A DNA stretch of 64,000 nt from Osmia lignaria lignaria. Taxonomy: Eukaryota > Arthropoda > Insecta > Hymenoptera > Megachilidae. Below, piece by piece: positions 12,237-25,014 of the stretch; positions within the stretch are counted from its first letter, which is position 1; each line of letters starts with the position of its first letter. The stretch spans positions 2,914,001 through 2,978,000 of the forward strand of contig NW_027478170.1 of the NCBI RefSeq assembly GCF_051020975.1, written 5' to 3'. The position numbers and the translations under genes are program-made. A model generated the notes under the pieces. It was not told the origin of the DNA. It searched no databases and saw only the letters and a program-made list of their open reading frames with translations.

Positions 12237-12848
12237 TAGCTCGCTTCGTTTCCGAGATATTTGCAGATATATCTCAAGGGAAGGGGCCTGACGGACATAT
12301 TTCGAGATATTTCTTCTTCTTGTTGTTCTTCTTCTGCACAGCTAAACTGGAAGTGGCATTTCCAGCTCGCAATAGTGCAGAGTTATCTCAAAGAGAGGGG
12401 CCACGGTGTTTCTGTATCTCTATTATGTTGGTGCGGCATCGGAACTTTAAGATATCTTGATATATCTCGAGAACTACGCATCTGATCAAAAAATATCATA
12501 GAAGATAAAAAGTAGGAAACTTAATTCTCTACAAAAAAGGTTTCTCAACATTTTGCCATAGCTCGCTTCGTTTCCGAGATATTTGCAGATTTATCTCAAG
12601 GGAAGGGGCCTGACGGACATATTTCGAGATATTTCTTCTTCTTGTTGTTCTTCTTCTGCACAGCTAAGCTGGAAGTGGCATTTGCGGCTCGCACTAGTGC
12701 AGAGTTATCTCAAAGAAAGGGGCCACGGTGTTTCTGTATCTCTATTATGTTGGTGCGGCTTCGGAACTTTTAAATATCTAGATATATCTCGAGAACTACG
12801 CTTCTGATCAAAAAATATTATAGAGCATAAATTGTAGGAAACAGAATT
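12237..12848 (+). repeat. Duplicated two-monomer segment, right copy (partner near 8695-9306)
   Basis: It carries GCGGCATCGG at 12433, CTAGATATATC near 12778 and AAATATTATAGAGC near 12811, matching 8695-9306. It runs straight into the 3187-4437 duplicate at about 12847. Confidence 0.75.
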
Positions 12849-14097
12849 CTCTACAAAAAAGGTCTCTTCACATTTTGCCATAGCTCGCTTCGTTTCCGAG
12901 ATATTTGCAGATTTATCTCAAGGGAAGGGGCCTGACGGACATATTTCGAGATATTTCTTCTTCTTGTTGTTCTTCTTCTGCACAGCTAAGCTGGAAGTGG
13001 CATTTGCGGCTCGCACTAGTGCAGAGTTATCTCAAAGAAAGGGGCCACGGTGTTTCTGTATCTCTATTATGTTGGTGCGGCTTCGGAACTTTTAAATATC
13101 TCGATATATCTCGAAAACTACGCTTCTGATCAAAAAATATCATAGAGCATAAATTGTAGGAAACAGAATTCTCTACAAAAAAGGTCTCTTAACATTTTGC
13201 CATAGCTCGCTTCGTTTCCGAGATATTTGCAGATATATCTCAAGGGAAGGGGCCTGACGGACATATTTCGAGATATTTCTTCTTCTTGTTGTTCTTCTTC
13301 TGCACAGCTAAGCTGGAAGTGGCATTTGCGGCTCGCACTAGTGCAGAGTTATCTCAAAGAAAGGGGCCACGGTGTTTCTGTATCTCTATTATGTTGGTGC
13401 GGCTTCGGAACTTTTAAATATCTCGATGTATCTCGAAAACTACGCTTCTGATCAAAAAATATCATAGAACATAAATTGTAGGAAACATAATGCTCTACAA
13501 AAAAGGTCTCTGAACATTTTGCCATAGCTCGCTTCGTTTCCGAGGTATTTGCAGATATATCTCAAGGGAAGGGGCCTGACGGACATATTTCGAGATATTT
13601 CTTCTTCTTGTTGTTCTTCTTCTGCACAGCTAAGCTGGAGGTGGCATTTACAGCTCGCAATAGTGCAGAGTTATCTCAAAGAAAGGAGCCACGGTGTTTC
13701 TGTATCTCTATTATGTTGGTGCGGCTTCGGAACTTTTAAATATCTTGATATATCTCGAGAACTACGCATCTGATCAAAAAATATCATGGAAGATAAAAAG
13801 TAGGAAACTTAATTCTCTACAAAAAAGGTCTCTTAACATTTTGCCATAGCTCGCTTCGTTTCCGAGATATTTGCAGATTTATCTCAAGGGAAGGGGCCTG
13901 ACGGACATATTTCGAGATATTTCTTCTTCTTGTTGTTCTTCTTCTGCACAGCTAAGCTGGAAGTGGCATTTGCGGCTCGCACTAGTGCAGAGTTATCTCA
14001 AAGAAAGGGGCCACGGTGTTTCTGTATCTCTATTATGTTGGTGCGGCTTCGGAACTTTTAAATATCTCGATGTATCTCGAAAACTACGCTTCTGATC
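12847..14097 (+). repeat. Duplicated 1.25-kb segment, right copy (partner at 3187-4437)
   Basis: This segment carries the same series of private variants as 3187-4437. It ends where GATCACAAAAT replaces GATCAAAAAAT. Directly to its left the sequence matches 8.7-9.3 kb, and to its right 9.9-11.0 kb, so it is the centre of a three-part mosaic. Confidence 0.85.
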
Positions 14098-15226
14098 ACA
14101 AAATATCATAGAGCATAAATTGTAGGAAACATAATTCTCTACAAAAAAGGTCTCTTAACATTTTGCCATAGCTCGCTTCGTTTCCGAGATATTTGCAGAT
14201 ATATCTCAAGGGAAGGGGCCTGACGGACATATTTCGAGATATTTCTTCTTCTTGTTGTTCTTCTTCTGCACAGCTAAGCTGGAAGTGGCATTTACAGCTC
14301 GCAATAGTGCAGAGTTATCTCAAAGAAAGGGGCCACGGTGTTTCTGTATCTCTATTATGTTGGTGCGGCTTCGGAACTTTTAAATATCTTGATATATCTC
14401 GAGAACTACGCATCTGATCAAAAAATATCATAAAATATAAAAAGTAGGAAACTTAATTCTCTACAAAAAAGGTCTCTTAACATTTTGCCATAGCTCGCTT
14501 CGTTTCCGAGATATTTGCAGATTTATCTCAAGGGACGGGGCCTGACGGACATATTTCGAGATATTTCTTCTTCTTGTTGTTCTTCTTCTGCACAGCTAAG
14601 CTGGAAGTGGCATTTGCGGCTCGCACTAGTGCAGAGTTATCTCAAAGAAAGGGGCCACGGTGTTTCTGTATCCCTATTATGTTGGTGCGGCTTCGGAACT
14701 TTTAAATATCTCGATATATCTCGAAAACTACGCTTCTGATCAAAAAATATCATAGAACATAAATTGTAGGAAACATAATTCTCTACAAAAAATGTCTCTT
14801 AACATTTTGCCATAGCTCGCTTCGTTTCCGAGATATTTGCAGATTCAGCTCAAAGGAACTGGCCTGACGGACATATTTCGAGATATTTCTTCTTCTTGTT
14901 GTTCTTCCTCTGCACAGCTAAGCTGGAAGTGGCATTTGCAGCTCGCAATAGTGCAGAGTTATCTCAAAGAAAGGGGCCACGGTGTTTCTGTATGTCTATT
15001 ATGTTGGTGCGGCTTCGGAACTTTTAAATATCTCGATGTATCTCGAAAACTACGCTTCTGATCAAAAAATATCATAGAATATAAATTGTAGGAAACAGAA
15101 TTCTCTACAAAAAAGGTCTCTTAACATTTTGCCATAGCTCGCTTCGTTTCCGAGATATTTGCAGATATATCTCAAGGGAAGGGGCCTGACGGACATATTT
15201 CGAGATATTTCTTCTTCTTGTTGTTC
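14090..15226 (+). repeat. Duplicated 1.1-kb segment, right copy (partner at about 9904-11040)
   Basis: It shares GATCACAAAAT, CATAAAATATAAAAAG, GGGACGGGG and the unusual Q-type/B' hybrid monomer (starting 14813) with the left copy. Homology ends in the monomer starting 15135, which has the TAAACTGG...TTTCCAGC variant where the left copy has TAAGCTGG...TTTGCGGC. Confidence 0.75.
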
Positions 15227-16744
15227 TTCTTCTGCACAGCTAAACTGGAAGTGGCATTTCCAGCTCGCAATAGTGCAGAGTTATCTCAAAGAGAGGGGCC
15301 ACGGTGTTTCTGTATCTCTATTATGTTGGTGCGGCTTCGGAACTTTTAAATATCTTGATATATCTCGAGAACTACGCATCTGATCAAAAAATATCATAGA
15401 AGATAAAAAGTAGGAAACTTAATTCTCTACAAAAAAGGTCTCTTAACATTTTGCCATAGCTCGCTTCGTTTCCGAGATATTTGCAGATTTATCTCAAGGG
15501 AAGGGGCCTGACGGACATATTTCGAGATATTTCTTCTTCTTGTTGTTCTTCTTCTGCACAGCTAAGCTGGAAGTGGCATTTGCGGCTCGCACTAGTGCAG
15601 AGTTATCTCAAAGAAAGGGGCCACGGTGTTTCTGTATCCCTATTATGTTGGTGCGGCTTCTGAACTTTTAAATATCTCGATATATCTCGAAAACTACGCT
15701 TCTGACCAAAAAATATCATAGAACATAAATTGTAGGAAACATAATTCTCTACAAAAAACGTCTCTTAACATTTTGCCATAGCTCGCTTCGTTTCCGAGAT
15801 ATTTGCAGATTTATCTCAAGGGAAGGGGCCTGACGGACATATTTCGAGATATTTCTTCTTCTTGTTGTTCTTCTTCTGCACAGCTAAGCTGGAAGTGGCA
15901 TTTGCGGCTCGCAATAGTGCAGAGTTATCTCAAAGAAAGGGGCCACGGCGTTTCTGTATCTCTATTATGTTGGTGCGGCTTCGGAACTTTTAAATATCTT
16001 GATATATCTCGAGAACTACGCATCTGATCAAAAAATATCATAGAACATAAAAAGTAGGAAACTTAATTCTCTACAAAAAAGGTCTCTTAACATTTTGCCA
16101 TAGCTCGCTTCGTTTCCGAGATATTTGCAGATTTATCTCAAGGGAAGGGGCCTGACGGACATATTTCGAGATATTTCTTCTTCTTGTTGTTCTTCTTCTG
16201 CACAGCTAAGCTGGAAGTGGCATTTGCGGCTCGCACTAGTGCAGAGTTATCTCAAAGAAAGGGGCCACGGTGTTTCTGTATCTCTATTATGTTGGTGCGG
16301 CTTCGGAACTTTTAAATATCTCGATATATCTCGAAAACTACGCTTCTGATCAAAAAATATCATAGAGCATAAATTGTAGGAAACAGAATTCTCTACAAAA
16401 AAGGTCTCTTAACATTTTGCCATAGCTCGCTTCGTTTCCGAGATATTTGCAGATATATCTCAAGGGAAGGGGCCTGACGGACATATTTCGAGATATTTCT
16501 TCTTCTTGTTGTTCTTCTTCTGCACAGCTAAGCTGGAAGTGGCATTTGCGGCTCGCACTAGTGCAGAGTTATCTCAAAGAAGGGGGCCACGGTGTTTCTG
16601 TATCTCTATTATGTTGGTGCGGCTTCGGAACTTTTAAATATCTCGATGTATCTCGAAAACTACGCTTCTGATCAAAAAATATCATAGAATATAAATTGTA
16701 GGAAACATAATTCTCTACAAAAAAGGTCTCTTAACATTTTGCCA

Positions 16745-17065
16745 TAGCTCGCTTCGTTTCCGAGATATTTGCAGATATATCTCAAGGGAAGGGGCCTGAC
16801 GGACATATTTCGAGATATTTCTTCTTCTTGTTGTTCTTCTTCTGCACAGCTAAGCTGAAGTGGCATTTACAGCTCGCAATAGTGCAGAGTTATCTCAAAG
16901 AAAGGGGCCACGGTGTTTCTGTATCTCTATTATGTTGGTGCGGCTTCGGAACTTTTAAATATCTTGATATATCTCGAGAACTACGCATCTGATCAAAAAA
17001 TATCATAGAAGATAAAAAGTAGGAAACTTAATTCTCTACAAAAAAGGTCTCTTAACATTTTGCCA
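16745..17065 (+). repeat. 321-bp monomer with a 1-bp deletion
   Basis: TAAGCTGAAG at 16851 replaces TAAGCTGGAAG, losing one G. This is the only length change in the first 51 kb. It shifts the register of all later monomers by -1 and breaks the 74-codon frame in this copy. Confidence 0.93.
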
Positions 17066-17631
17066 TAGCTCGCTTCGTTTCCGAGATATTTGCAGATTTA
17101 TCTCAAGGGAAGGGGCCTGACGGACATATTTCGAGATATTTCTTCTTCTTGTTGTTCTTCTTCTGCACAGCTAAACTGGAAGTGGCATTTCCAGCTCGCA
17201 ATAGTGCAGAGTTATCTCAAAGAGAGGGGCCACGGTGTTTCTGTATCTCTATTATGTTGGTGCGGCTTCGGAACTTTTAAATATCTTGATATATCTCGAG
17301 AACTACGCATCTGATCAAAAAATATCATAGAAGATAAAAAGTAGGAAACTTAATTCTCTACAAAAAAGGTCTCTTAACATTTTGCCATAGCTCGCTTCGT
17401 TTCCGAGATATTTGCAGATTTATCTCAAGGGAAGGGGCCTGACGGACATATTTCGAGATATTTCTTCTTCTTGTTGTTCTTCTTCTGCACAGCTAAGCTG
17501 GAAGTGGCATTTGCGGCTCGCACTAGTGCAGAGTTATCTCAAAGAAAGGGGCCACGGTGTTTCTGTATCTCTATTATGTTGGTGCGGCTTCGGAACTTTT
17601 AAATATCTAGATATATCTCGAGAACTACGCT

Positions 17632-20600
17632 TCTGATCAAGAAATATCATAGAGCATAAATTGTAGGAAACAGAATTCTCTACAAAAAAGGTCTCTTAAC
17701 ATTTTGCCATAGCTCGCTTCGTTTCCGAGATATTTGCAGATATATCTCAAGGGAAGGGGCCTGACGGACATATTTCGAGATATTTCTTCTTCTTGTTGTT
17801 CTTCTTCTGCACAGCTAAGCTGGAAGTGGCATTTGCGGCTCGCACTAGTGCAGAGTTATCTCAAAGAAAGGGGCCACGGTGTTTCTGTATCTCTATTATG
17901 TTGGTGCGGCTTCGGAACTTTTAAATATCTCGATGTATCTCGAAAACTACGCTTCTGATCAAAAAATATCATAGAACATAAATTGTAGGAATCATAATTC
18001 TCTACAAAAAAGGTCTCTTAACATTTTGCCATAGCTCGCTTCGTTTCCGAGATATTTGCAGATATATCTCAAGGGAAGGGGCCTGACGGACATATTTCGA
18101 GATATTTCTTCTTCTTGTTGTTCTTCTTCTGCACAGCTAAGCTGGAAGTGGCATTTGCGGCTCGCACTAGTGCAGAGTTATCTCAAAGAAAGGGGCCACG
18201 GTGTTTCTGTATCTCTATTATGTTGGTGCGGCTTCGGAACTTTTAAATATCTCGATGTATCTCGAAAACTACGCTTCTGATCAAAAAATATCATAGAACA
18301 TAAATTGTAGGAAACATAATTCTCTACAAAAAAGGTCTCTTAACATTTTGCCATAGCTCGCTTCGTTTCCGAGATATTTGCGGATATATCTCAAGGGAAG
18401 GGGCCTGACGGACATATTTCGAGATATTTCTTCTTCTTGTTGTTCTCCTTCTGCACAGCTAAGCTGGAAGTGGCATTTACAGCTCGCAATAGTGCAGAGT
18501 TATCTCAAAGAAAGGGGCCACGCTGTTTCTGTATCTCTATTATGTTGGTGCGGCTTCGGAACTTTTAAATATCTCGATGTATCTCGAAAACTACGCTTCT
18601 GATCAAAAAATATCATAGAACATAAATTGTAGGAAACATAATTCTCTATAAAAAACGTCTCTTAACATTTTGCCATAGCTCGCTTCGTTTCCGAGATATT
18701 TGCAGATTCATCTCAAAGGAACTGGCCTGACGGACATATTTCGAGATATTTCTTCTTCTTCTTGTTCTTCCTCTGCACAGCTAAGCTGGAAGTGGCATTT
18801 GCAGCTCGCAATAGTGCAGAGTTATCTCAAAGAAAGGGGCCACGGCGTTTCTGTATCTCTATTATGTTGGTGCGGCTTCGGAACTTTTAAATATCTTGAT
18901 ATATCTCGAGAACTACGCTTCTGATCAAAAAATATCATAGAATATAAATTGTAGGAAACATAATTCTCTACAAAAAAGGTCTCTTAACATTTTGGCATAG
19001 CTCGCTTCGTTTCCGAGATATTTACAGATATATCTCAAGGGAAGGGGCCTGACGGACATATTTCGAGATATTTCTTCTTCTTGTTGTTCTTCTTCTGCAC
19101 AGCTAAGCTGGAAGTGGCATTTGCGGCTCGCACTAGTGCAGAGTTATCTCAAAGAAAGGGGCCACGGTGTTTCTGTATCCCTATTATGTTGGTGCGGCTT
19201 CGGAACTTTTAAATATCTCGATATATCTCGAAAACTACGCTTCTGATCAAAAAATATCATAGAACATAAATTGTAGGAAACATAATTCTCTACAAAAAAG
19301 GTCTCTTAACATTTTGCCATAGCTCGCTTCGTTTCCGAGATATTTGCAGTTATATCTCAAGGGAAGGGGCCTGACGGACATATTTCGAGATATTTCTTCT
19401 TCTTGTTGTTCTTCTTCTGCACAGCTAAGCTGGAAGTGGCATTTGCGGCTCGCACTAGCGCAGAGTTATCTCAAAGAAAGGGGCCACGGTGTTTCTGTAT
19501 CTCTATTATGTTGGTGCGGCTTCGGAACTTTTAAATATCTTGATATATCTCGAGAACTACGCATCAGATAAAAAAATATCATAGAACATAAAAAGTAGGA
19601 AACTTAATTCTCTACAAAAAAGGTCTCTTAACATTTTGCCATAGCTCGCTTCGTTTCCGAGATATTTGCAGTTATATCTCAAGGGAAGGGGCCTGACGGA
19701 CATATTTCGAGATATTTCTTCTTCTTGTTGTTCTTCTTCTGCACAGCTAAGCTGGAAGTGGCATTTGCGGCTCGCACTAGTGCAGAGTTATCTCAAAGAA
19801 AGGGGCCACGGTGTTTCTGTATCCCTATTATGTTGGTGCGGCTTCGGAACTTTTAAATATCTCGATATATCTCGAAAACTACGCTTCTGATCAAAAAATA
19901 TCATAGAACATAAATTGTAGGAAACATAATTCTCTACAAAAAAGGTCTCTTAACATTTTGCCATAGCTCGCTTCGTTTCCGAGATATTTGCCGATTCAGC
20001 TCAAAGGAACTGGCCTGACGGACATATTTCGAGATATTTCTTCTTCTTGTTGTTCTTCCTCTGCACAGCTAAGCTGGAAGTGGCATTTACAGCTCGCAAT
20101 AGTGCAGAGTTATCTCAAAGAAAGGGGCCACGGTGTTTCTGTATCCCTATTATGTTGGTGCGGCTTCGGAACTTTTAAATATCTCGATATATCTCGAAAA
20201 CTACGCTTGTGATCAAAAAATATCATAGAACTTAAATTGTAGGAAACATAATTCTCTACAAAAAACGTCTCTTAACATTTTGCCATAGCTCGCTTCGTTT
20301 CCGAGATATTTGCCGATTCAGCTCAAAGGAACTGGCCTGACGGACATATTTCGAGATATTTCTTCTTCTTGTTGTTCTTCCTCTGCACAGCTAAGCTGGA
20401 AGTGGCATTTGCAGCTCGCAATAGTGCAGAGTTATCTCAAAGAAAGGGGCCACGGTGTTTCTGTATCTCTATTATGTTGGTGCGGCTTCGGAACTTTTAA
20501 ATATCTTGATATATCTCGAGAACTACGCATCTGATCAAAAATTATCATAGAACATAAAAAGTAGGAAACTTAATTCTCTACAAAAAAGGTCTCTTAACAT

Positions 20601-21495
20601 TTTGCCATAGCTCGCTTCGTTTCCGAGATATTTGCAGATTTATCTCAAGGGAAGGGGCCTGACGGACATATTTCGAGATATTTCTTCTTCTTGTTGTTCT
20701 TCTTCTGCACAGCTAAGCTGGAAGTGGCATTTGCGGCTCGCACTAGCGCAGAGTTATCTCAAAGAAAGGGGCCACGGTGTTTCTGTATCTCTATTATGTT
20801 GGTGCGGCTTCGGAACTTTTAAATATCTCGATATATCTCGAAAACTACGCTTCTGATCAAAAAATATCATAGAACATAAATTGTAGGAAACGTAATTCTC
20901 TACAAAAAAGGTCTCGCAACATTTTGCCATAGCTAGCTTCGTTTCCGAGATATTTGCAGATATATCTCAAGGGAAGGGGCCTGACGGACATATTTCGAGA
21001 TATTTCTTCTTCTTGTTGTTCTTCTTCTGCACAGCTAAGCTGGAAGTGGCATTTGCGGCTCGCACTAGCGCAGAGTTATCTCAAAGAAAGGGGCCACGGT
21101 GTTTCTGTATCTCTATTATGTTGGTGCGGCTTCGGAACTTTTAAATATCTCGATGTATCTCGAAAACTACGCTTCTGATCAAAAAATATCATAGAATATA
21201 AATTGTAGGAAACATAATTCTCTACAAAAAAGGTCTCTTAACATTTTGCCATAGCTCGCTTCGTTTCCGAGATATTTGCAGATATATCTCAAGGGAAGGG
21301 GCCTGACGGACATATTTCGAGATATTTCTTCTTCTTGTTGTTCTTCTTCTGCACAGCTAAGCTGGAAGTGGCATTTACAGCTCGCAATAGTGCAGAGTTA
21401 TCTCAAAGAAAGGGGCCACGGTGTTTCTGTATCTCTATTATGTTGGTGCGGCTTCGGAACTTTTAAATATCTTGATATATCTCGAGAACTACGCA
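17632..21495 (+). repeat. 12-monomer higher-order repeat, copy 1 (3864 bp)
   Basis: The run of private variants GATCAAGAAATATC, GGAATCATAATTC, TTTGCGGATATATC with GTTCTCCTTC, TTCTTCTTCTTG, TTTACAG (TTG lost), TTGCAGTTATATC twice, TTGCCGATTCAG twice, CACTAGCGCAG, GTCTCGCAAC and GCTAGCTTCG appears in this order. It recurs 3864 bp (12 x 322) downstream. The last 345 bp of this copy (21151-21495) are not matched in copy 2. Confidence 0.9.
18998..19319 (+). repeat. Monomer with TTG changed to TTA and TTTTGGCATAG
   Basis: The start codon of the recurrent frame is lost (ATTTACAG at 19021). The preceding linker reads TTTGGCATAG instead of TTTGCCATAG. Its exact duplicate starts at 22862 within copy 2 of the 12-monomer repeat, so the changes predate that duplication. 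Confidence 0.85.
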
Positions 21496-24400
21496 TCTGA
21501 TCAAGAAATATCATAGAGCATAAATTGTAGGAAACAGAATTCTCTACAAAAAAGGTCTCTTAACATTTTGCCATAGCTCGCTTCGTTTCCGAGATATTTG
21601 CAGATATATCTCAAGGGAAGGGGCCTGACGGACATATTTCGAGATATTTCTTCTTCTTGTTGTTCTTCTTCTGCACAGCTAAGCTGGAAGTGGCATTTGC
21701 GGCTCGCACTAGTGCAGAGTTATCTCAAAGAAAGGGGCCACGGTGTTTCTGTATCTCTATTATGTTGGTGCGGCTTCGGAACTTTTAAATATCTCGATGT
21801 ATCTCGAAAACTACGCTTCTGATCAAAAAATATCATAGAACATAAATTGTAGGAATCATAATTCTCTACAAAAAAGGTCTCTTAACATTTTGCCATAGCT
21901 CGCTTCGTTTCCGAGATATTTGCAGATATATCTCAAGGGAAGGGGCCTGACGGACATATTTCGAGATATTTCTTCTTCTTGTTGTTCTTCTTCTGCACAG
22001 CTAAGCTGGAAGTGGCATTTGCGGCTCGCACTAGTGCAGAGTTATCTCAAAGAAAGGGGCCACGGTGTTTCTGTATCTCTATTATGTTGGTGCGGCTTCG
22101 GAACTTTTAAATATCTCGATGTATCTCGAAAACTACGCTTCTGATCAAAAAATATCATAGAACATAAATTGTAGGAAACATAATTCTCTACAAAAAAGGT
22201 CTCTTAACATTTTGCCATAGCTCGCTTCGTTTCCGAGATATTTGCGGATATATCTCAAGGGAAGGGGCCTGACGGACATATTTCGAGATATTTCTTCTTC
22301 TTGTTGTTCTCCTTCTGCACAGCTAAGCTGGAAGTGGCATTTACAGCTCGCAATAGTGCAGAGTTATCTCAAAGAAAGGGGCCACGCTGTTTCTGTATCT
22401 CTATTATGTTGGTGCGGCTTCGGAACTTTTAAATATCTCGATGTATCTCGAAAACTACGCTTCTGATCAAAAAATATCATAGAACATAAATTGTAGGAAA
22501 CATAATTCTCTATAAAAAACGTCTCTTAACATTTTGCCATAGCTCGCTTCGTTTCCGAGATATTTGCAGATTCATCTCAAAGGAACTGGCCTGACGGACA
22601 TATTTCGAGATATTTCTTCTTCTTCTTGTTCTTCCTCTGCACAGCTAAGCTGGAAGTGGCATTTGCAGCTCGCAATAGTGCAGAGTTATCTCAAAGAAAG
22701 GGGCCACGGCGTTTCTGTATCTCTATTATGTTGGTGCGGCTTCGGAACTTTTAAATATCTTGATATATCTCGAGAACTACGCTTCTGATCAAAAAATATC
22801 ATAGAATATAAATTGTAGGAAACATAATTCTCTACAAAAAAGGTCTCTTAACATTTTGGCATAGCTCGCTTCGTTTCCGAGATATTTACAGATATATCTC
22901 AAGGGAAGGGGCCTGACGGACATATTTCGAGATATTTCTTCTTCTTGTTGTTCTTCTTCTGCACAGCTAAGCTGGAAGTGGCATTTGCGGCTCGCACTAG
23001 TGCAGAGTTATCTCAAAGAAAGGGGCCACGGTGTTTCTGTATCCCTATTATGTTGGTGCGGCTTCGGAACTTTTAAATATCTCGATATATCTCGAAAACT
23101 ACGCTTCTGATCAAAAAATATCATAGAACATAAATTGTAGGAAACATAATTCTCTACAAAAAAGGTCTCTTAACATTTTGCCATAGCTCGCTTCGTTTCC
23201 GAGATATTTGCAGTTATATCTCAAGGGAAGGGGCCTGACGGACATATTTCGAGATATTTCTTCTTCTTGTTGTTCTTCTTCTGCACAGCTAAGCTGGAAG
23301 TGGCATTTGCGGCTCGCACTAGCGCAGAGTTATCTCAAAGAAAGGGGCCACGGTGTTTCTGTATCTCTATTATGTTGGTGCGGCTTCGGAACTTTTAAAT
23401 ATCTTGATATATCTCGAGAACTACGCATCAGATAAAAAAATATCATAGAACATAAAAAGTAGGAAACTTAATTCTCTACAAAAAAGGTCTCTTAACATTT
23501 TGCCATAGCTCGCTTCGTTTCCGAGATATTTGCAGTTATATCTCAAGGGAAGGGGCCTGACGGACATATTTCGAGATATTTCTTCTTCTTGTTGTTCTTC
23601 TTCTGCACAGCTAAGCTGGAAGTGGCATTTGCGGCTCGCACTAGTGCAGAGTTATCTCAAAGAAAGGGGCCACGGTGTTTCTGTATCCCTATTATGTTGG
23701 TGCGGCTTCGGAACTTTTAAATATCTCGATATATCTCGAAAACTACGCTTCTGATCAAAAAATATCATAGAACATAAATTGTAGGAAACATAATTCTCTA
23801 CAAAAAAGGTCTCTTAACATTTTGCCATAGCTCGCTTCGTTTCCGAGATATTTGCCGATTCAGCTCAAAGGAACTGGCCTGACGGACATATTTCGAGATA
23901 TTTCTTCTTCTTGTTGTTCTTCCTCTGCACAGCTAAGCTGGAAGTGGCATTTACAGCTCGCAATAGTGCAGAGTTATCTCAAAGAAAGGGGCCACGGTGT
24001 TTCTGTATCCCTATTATGTTGGTGCGGCTTCGGAACTTTTAAATATCTCGATATATCTCGAAAACTACGCTTGTGATCAAAAAATATCATAGAACTTAAA
24101 TTGTAGGAAACATAATTCTCTACAAAAAACGTCTCTTAACATTTTGCCATAGCTCGCTTCGTTTCCGAGATATTTGCCGATTCAGCTCAAAGGAACTGGC
24201 CTGACGGACATATTTCGAGATATTTCTTCTTCTTGTTGTTCTTCCTCTGCACAGCTAAGCTGGAAGTGGCATTTGCAGCTCGCAATAGTGCAGAGTTATC
24301 TCAAAGAAAGGGGCCACGGTGTTTCTGTATCTCTATTATGTTGGTGCGGCTTCGGAACTTTTAAATATCTTGATATATCTCGAGAACTACGCATCTGATC

Positions 24401-25014
24401 AAAAATTATCATAGAACATAAAAAGTAGGAAACTTAATTCTCTACAAAAAAGGTCTCTTAACATTTTGCCATAGCTCGCTTCGTTTCCGAGATATTTGCA
24501 GATTTATCTCAAGGGAAGGGGCCTGACGGACATATTTCGAGATATTTCTTCTTCTTGTTGTTCTTCTTCTGCACAGCTAAGCTGGAAGTGGCATTTGCGG
24601 CTCGCACTAGCGCAGAGTTATCTCAAAGAAAGGGGCCACGGTGTTTCTGTATCTCTATTATGTTGGTGCGGCTTCGGAACTTTTAAATATCTCGATATAT
24701 CTCGAAAACTACGCTTCTGATCAAAAAATATCATAGAACATAAATTGTAGGAAACGTAATTCTCTACAAAAAAGGTCTCGCAACATTTTGCCATAGCTAG
24801 CTTCGTTTCCGAGATATTTGCAGATATATCTCAAGGGAAGGGGCCTGACGGACATATTTCGAGATATTTCTTCTTCTTGTTGTTCTTCTTCTGCACAGCT
24901 AAGCTGGAAGTGGCATTTGCGGCTCGCACTAGCGCAGAGTTATCTCAAAGAAAGGGGCCACGGTGTTTCTGTATCTCTATTATGTTGGTGCGGCTTCGGA
25001 ACTTTTAAATATCT
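21496..25014 (+). repeat. 12-monomer higher-order repeat, copy 2 (3519 bp matched)
   Basis: Bases 21496-25014 match 17632-21150. I noticed no difference at any diagnostic site. At 25015 the sequence switches from the CTCGATGTATC end to CTTGATATATC followed by CATCAGATAAAAAAA, which resembles the monomer starting 23184. The right end therefore looks like a recombination junction. Confidence 0.9.

Larger units (their letters stand above)
1..17631 (+). repeat. Left domain: loosely trimeric satellite with the CGATGTATC variant
   Basis: About 54 monomers alternate between three 3'-end types: CTTGATATATCTCGAGAAC (type A), CTCGATATATCTCGAAAAC (type B) and CTCGATGTATCTCGAAAAC (type B'). Type B' recurs most often at 966-bp spacing, for example in the monomers starting 4187, 5153, 6119 and 7407, 8373, 9339. 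This indicates a decayed three-monomer higher-order unit. B' monomers occur from 2255 through the next domain to 22.5 kb and are not seen further right. Confidence 0.7.
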
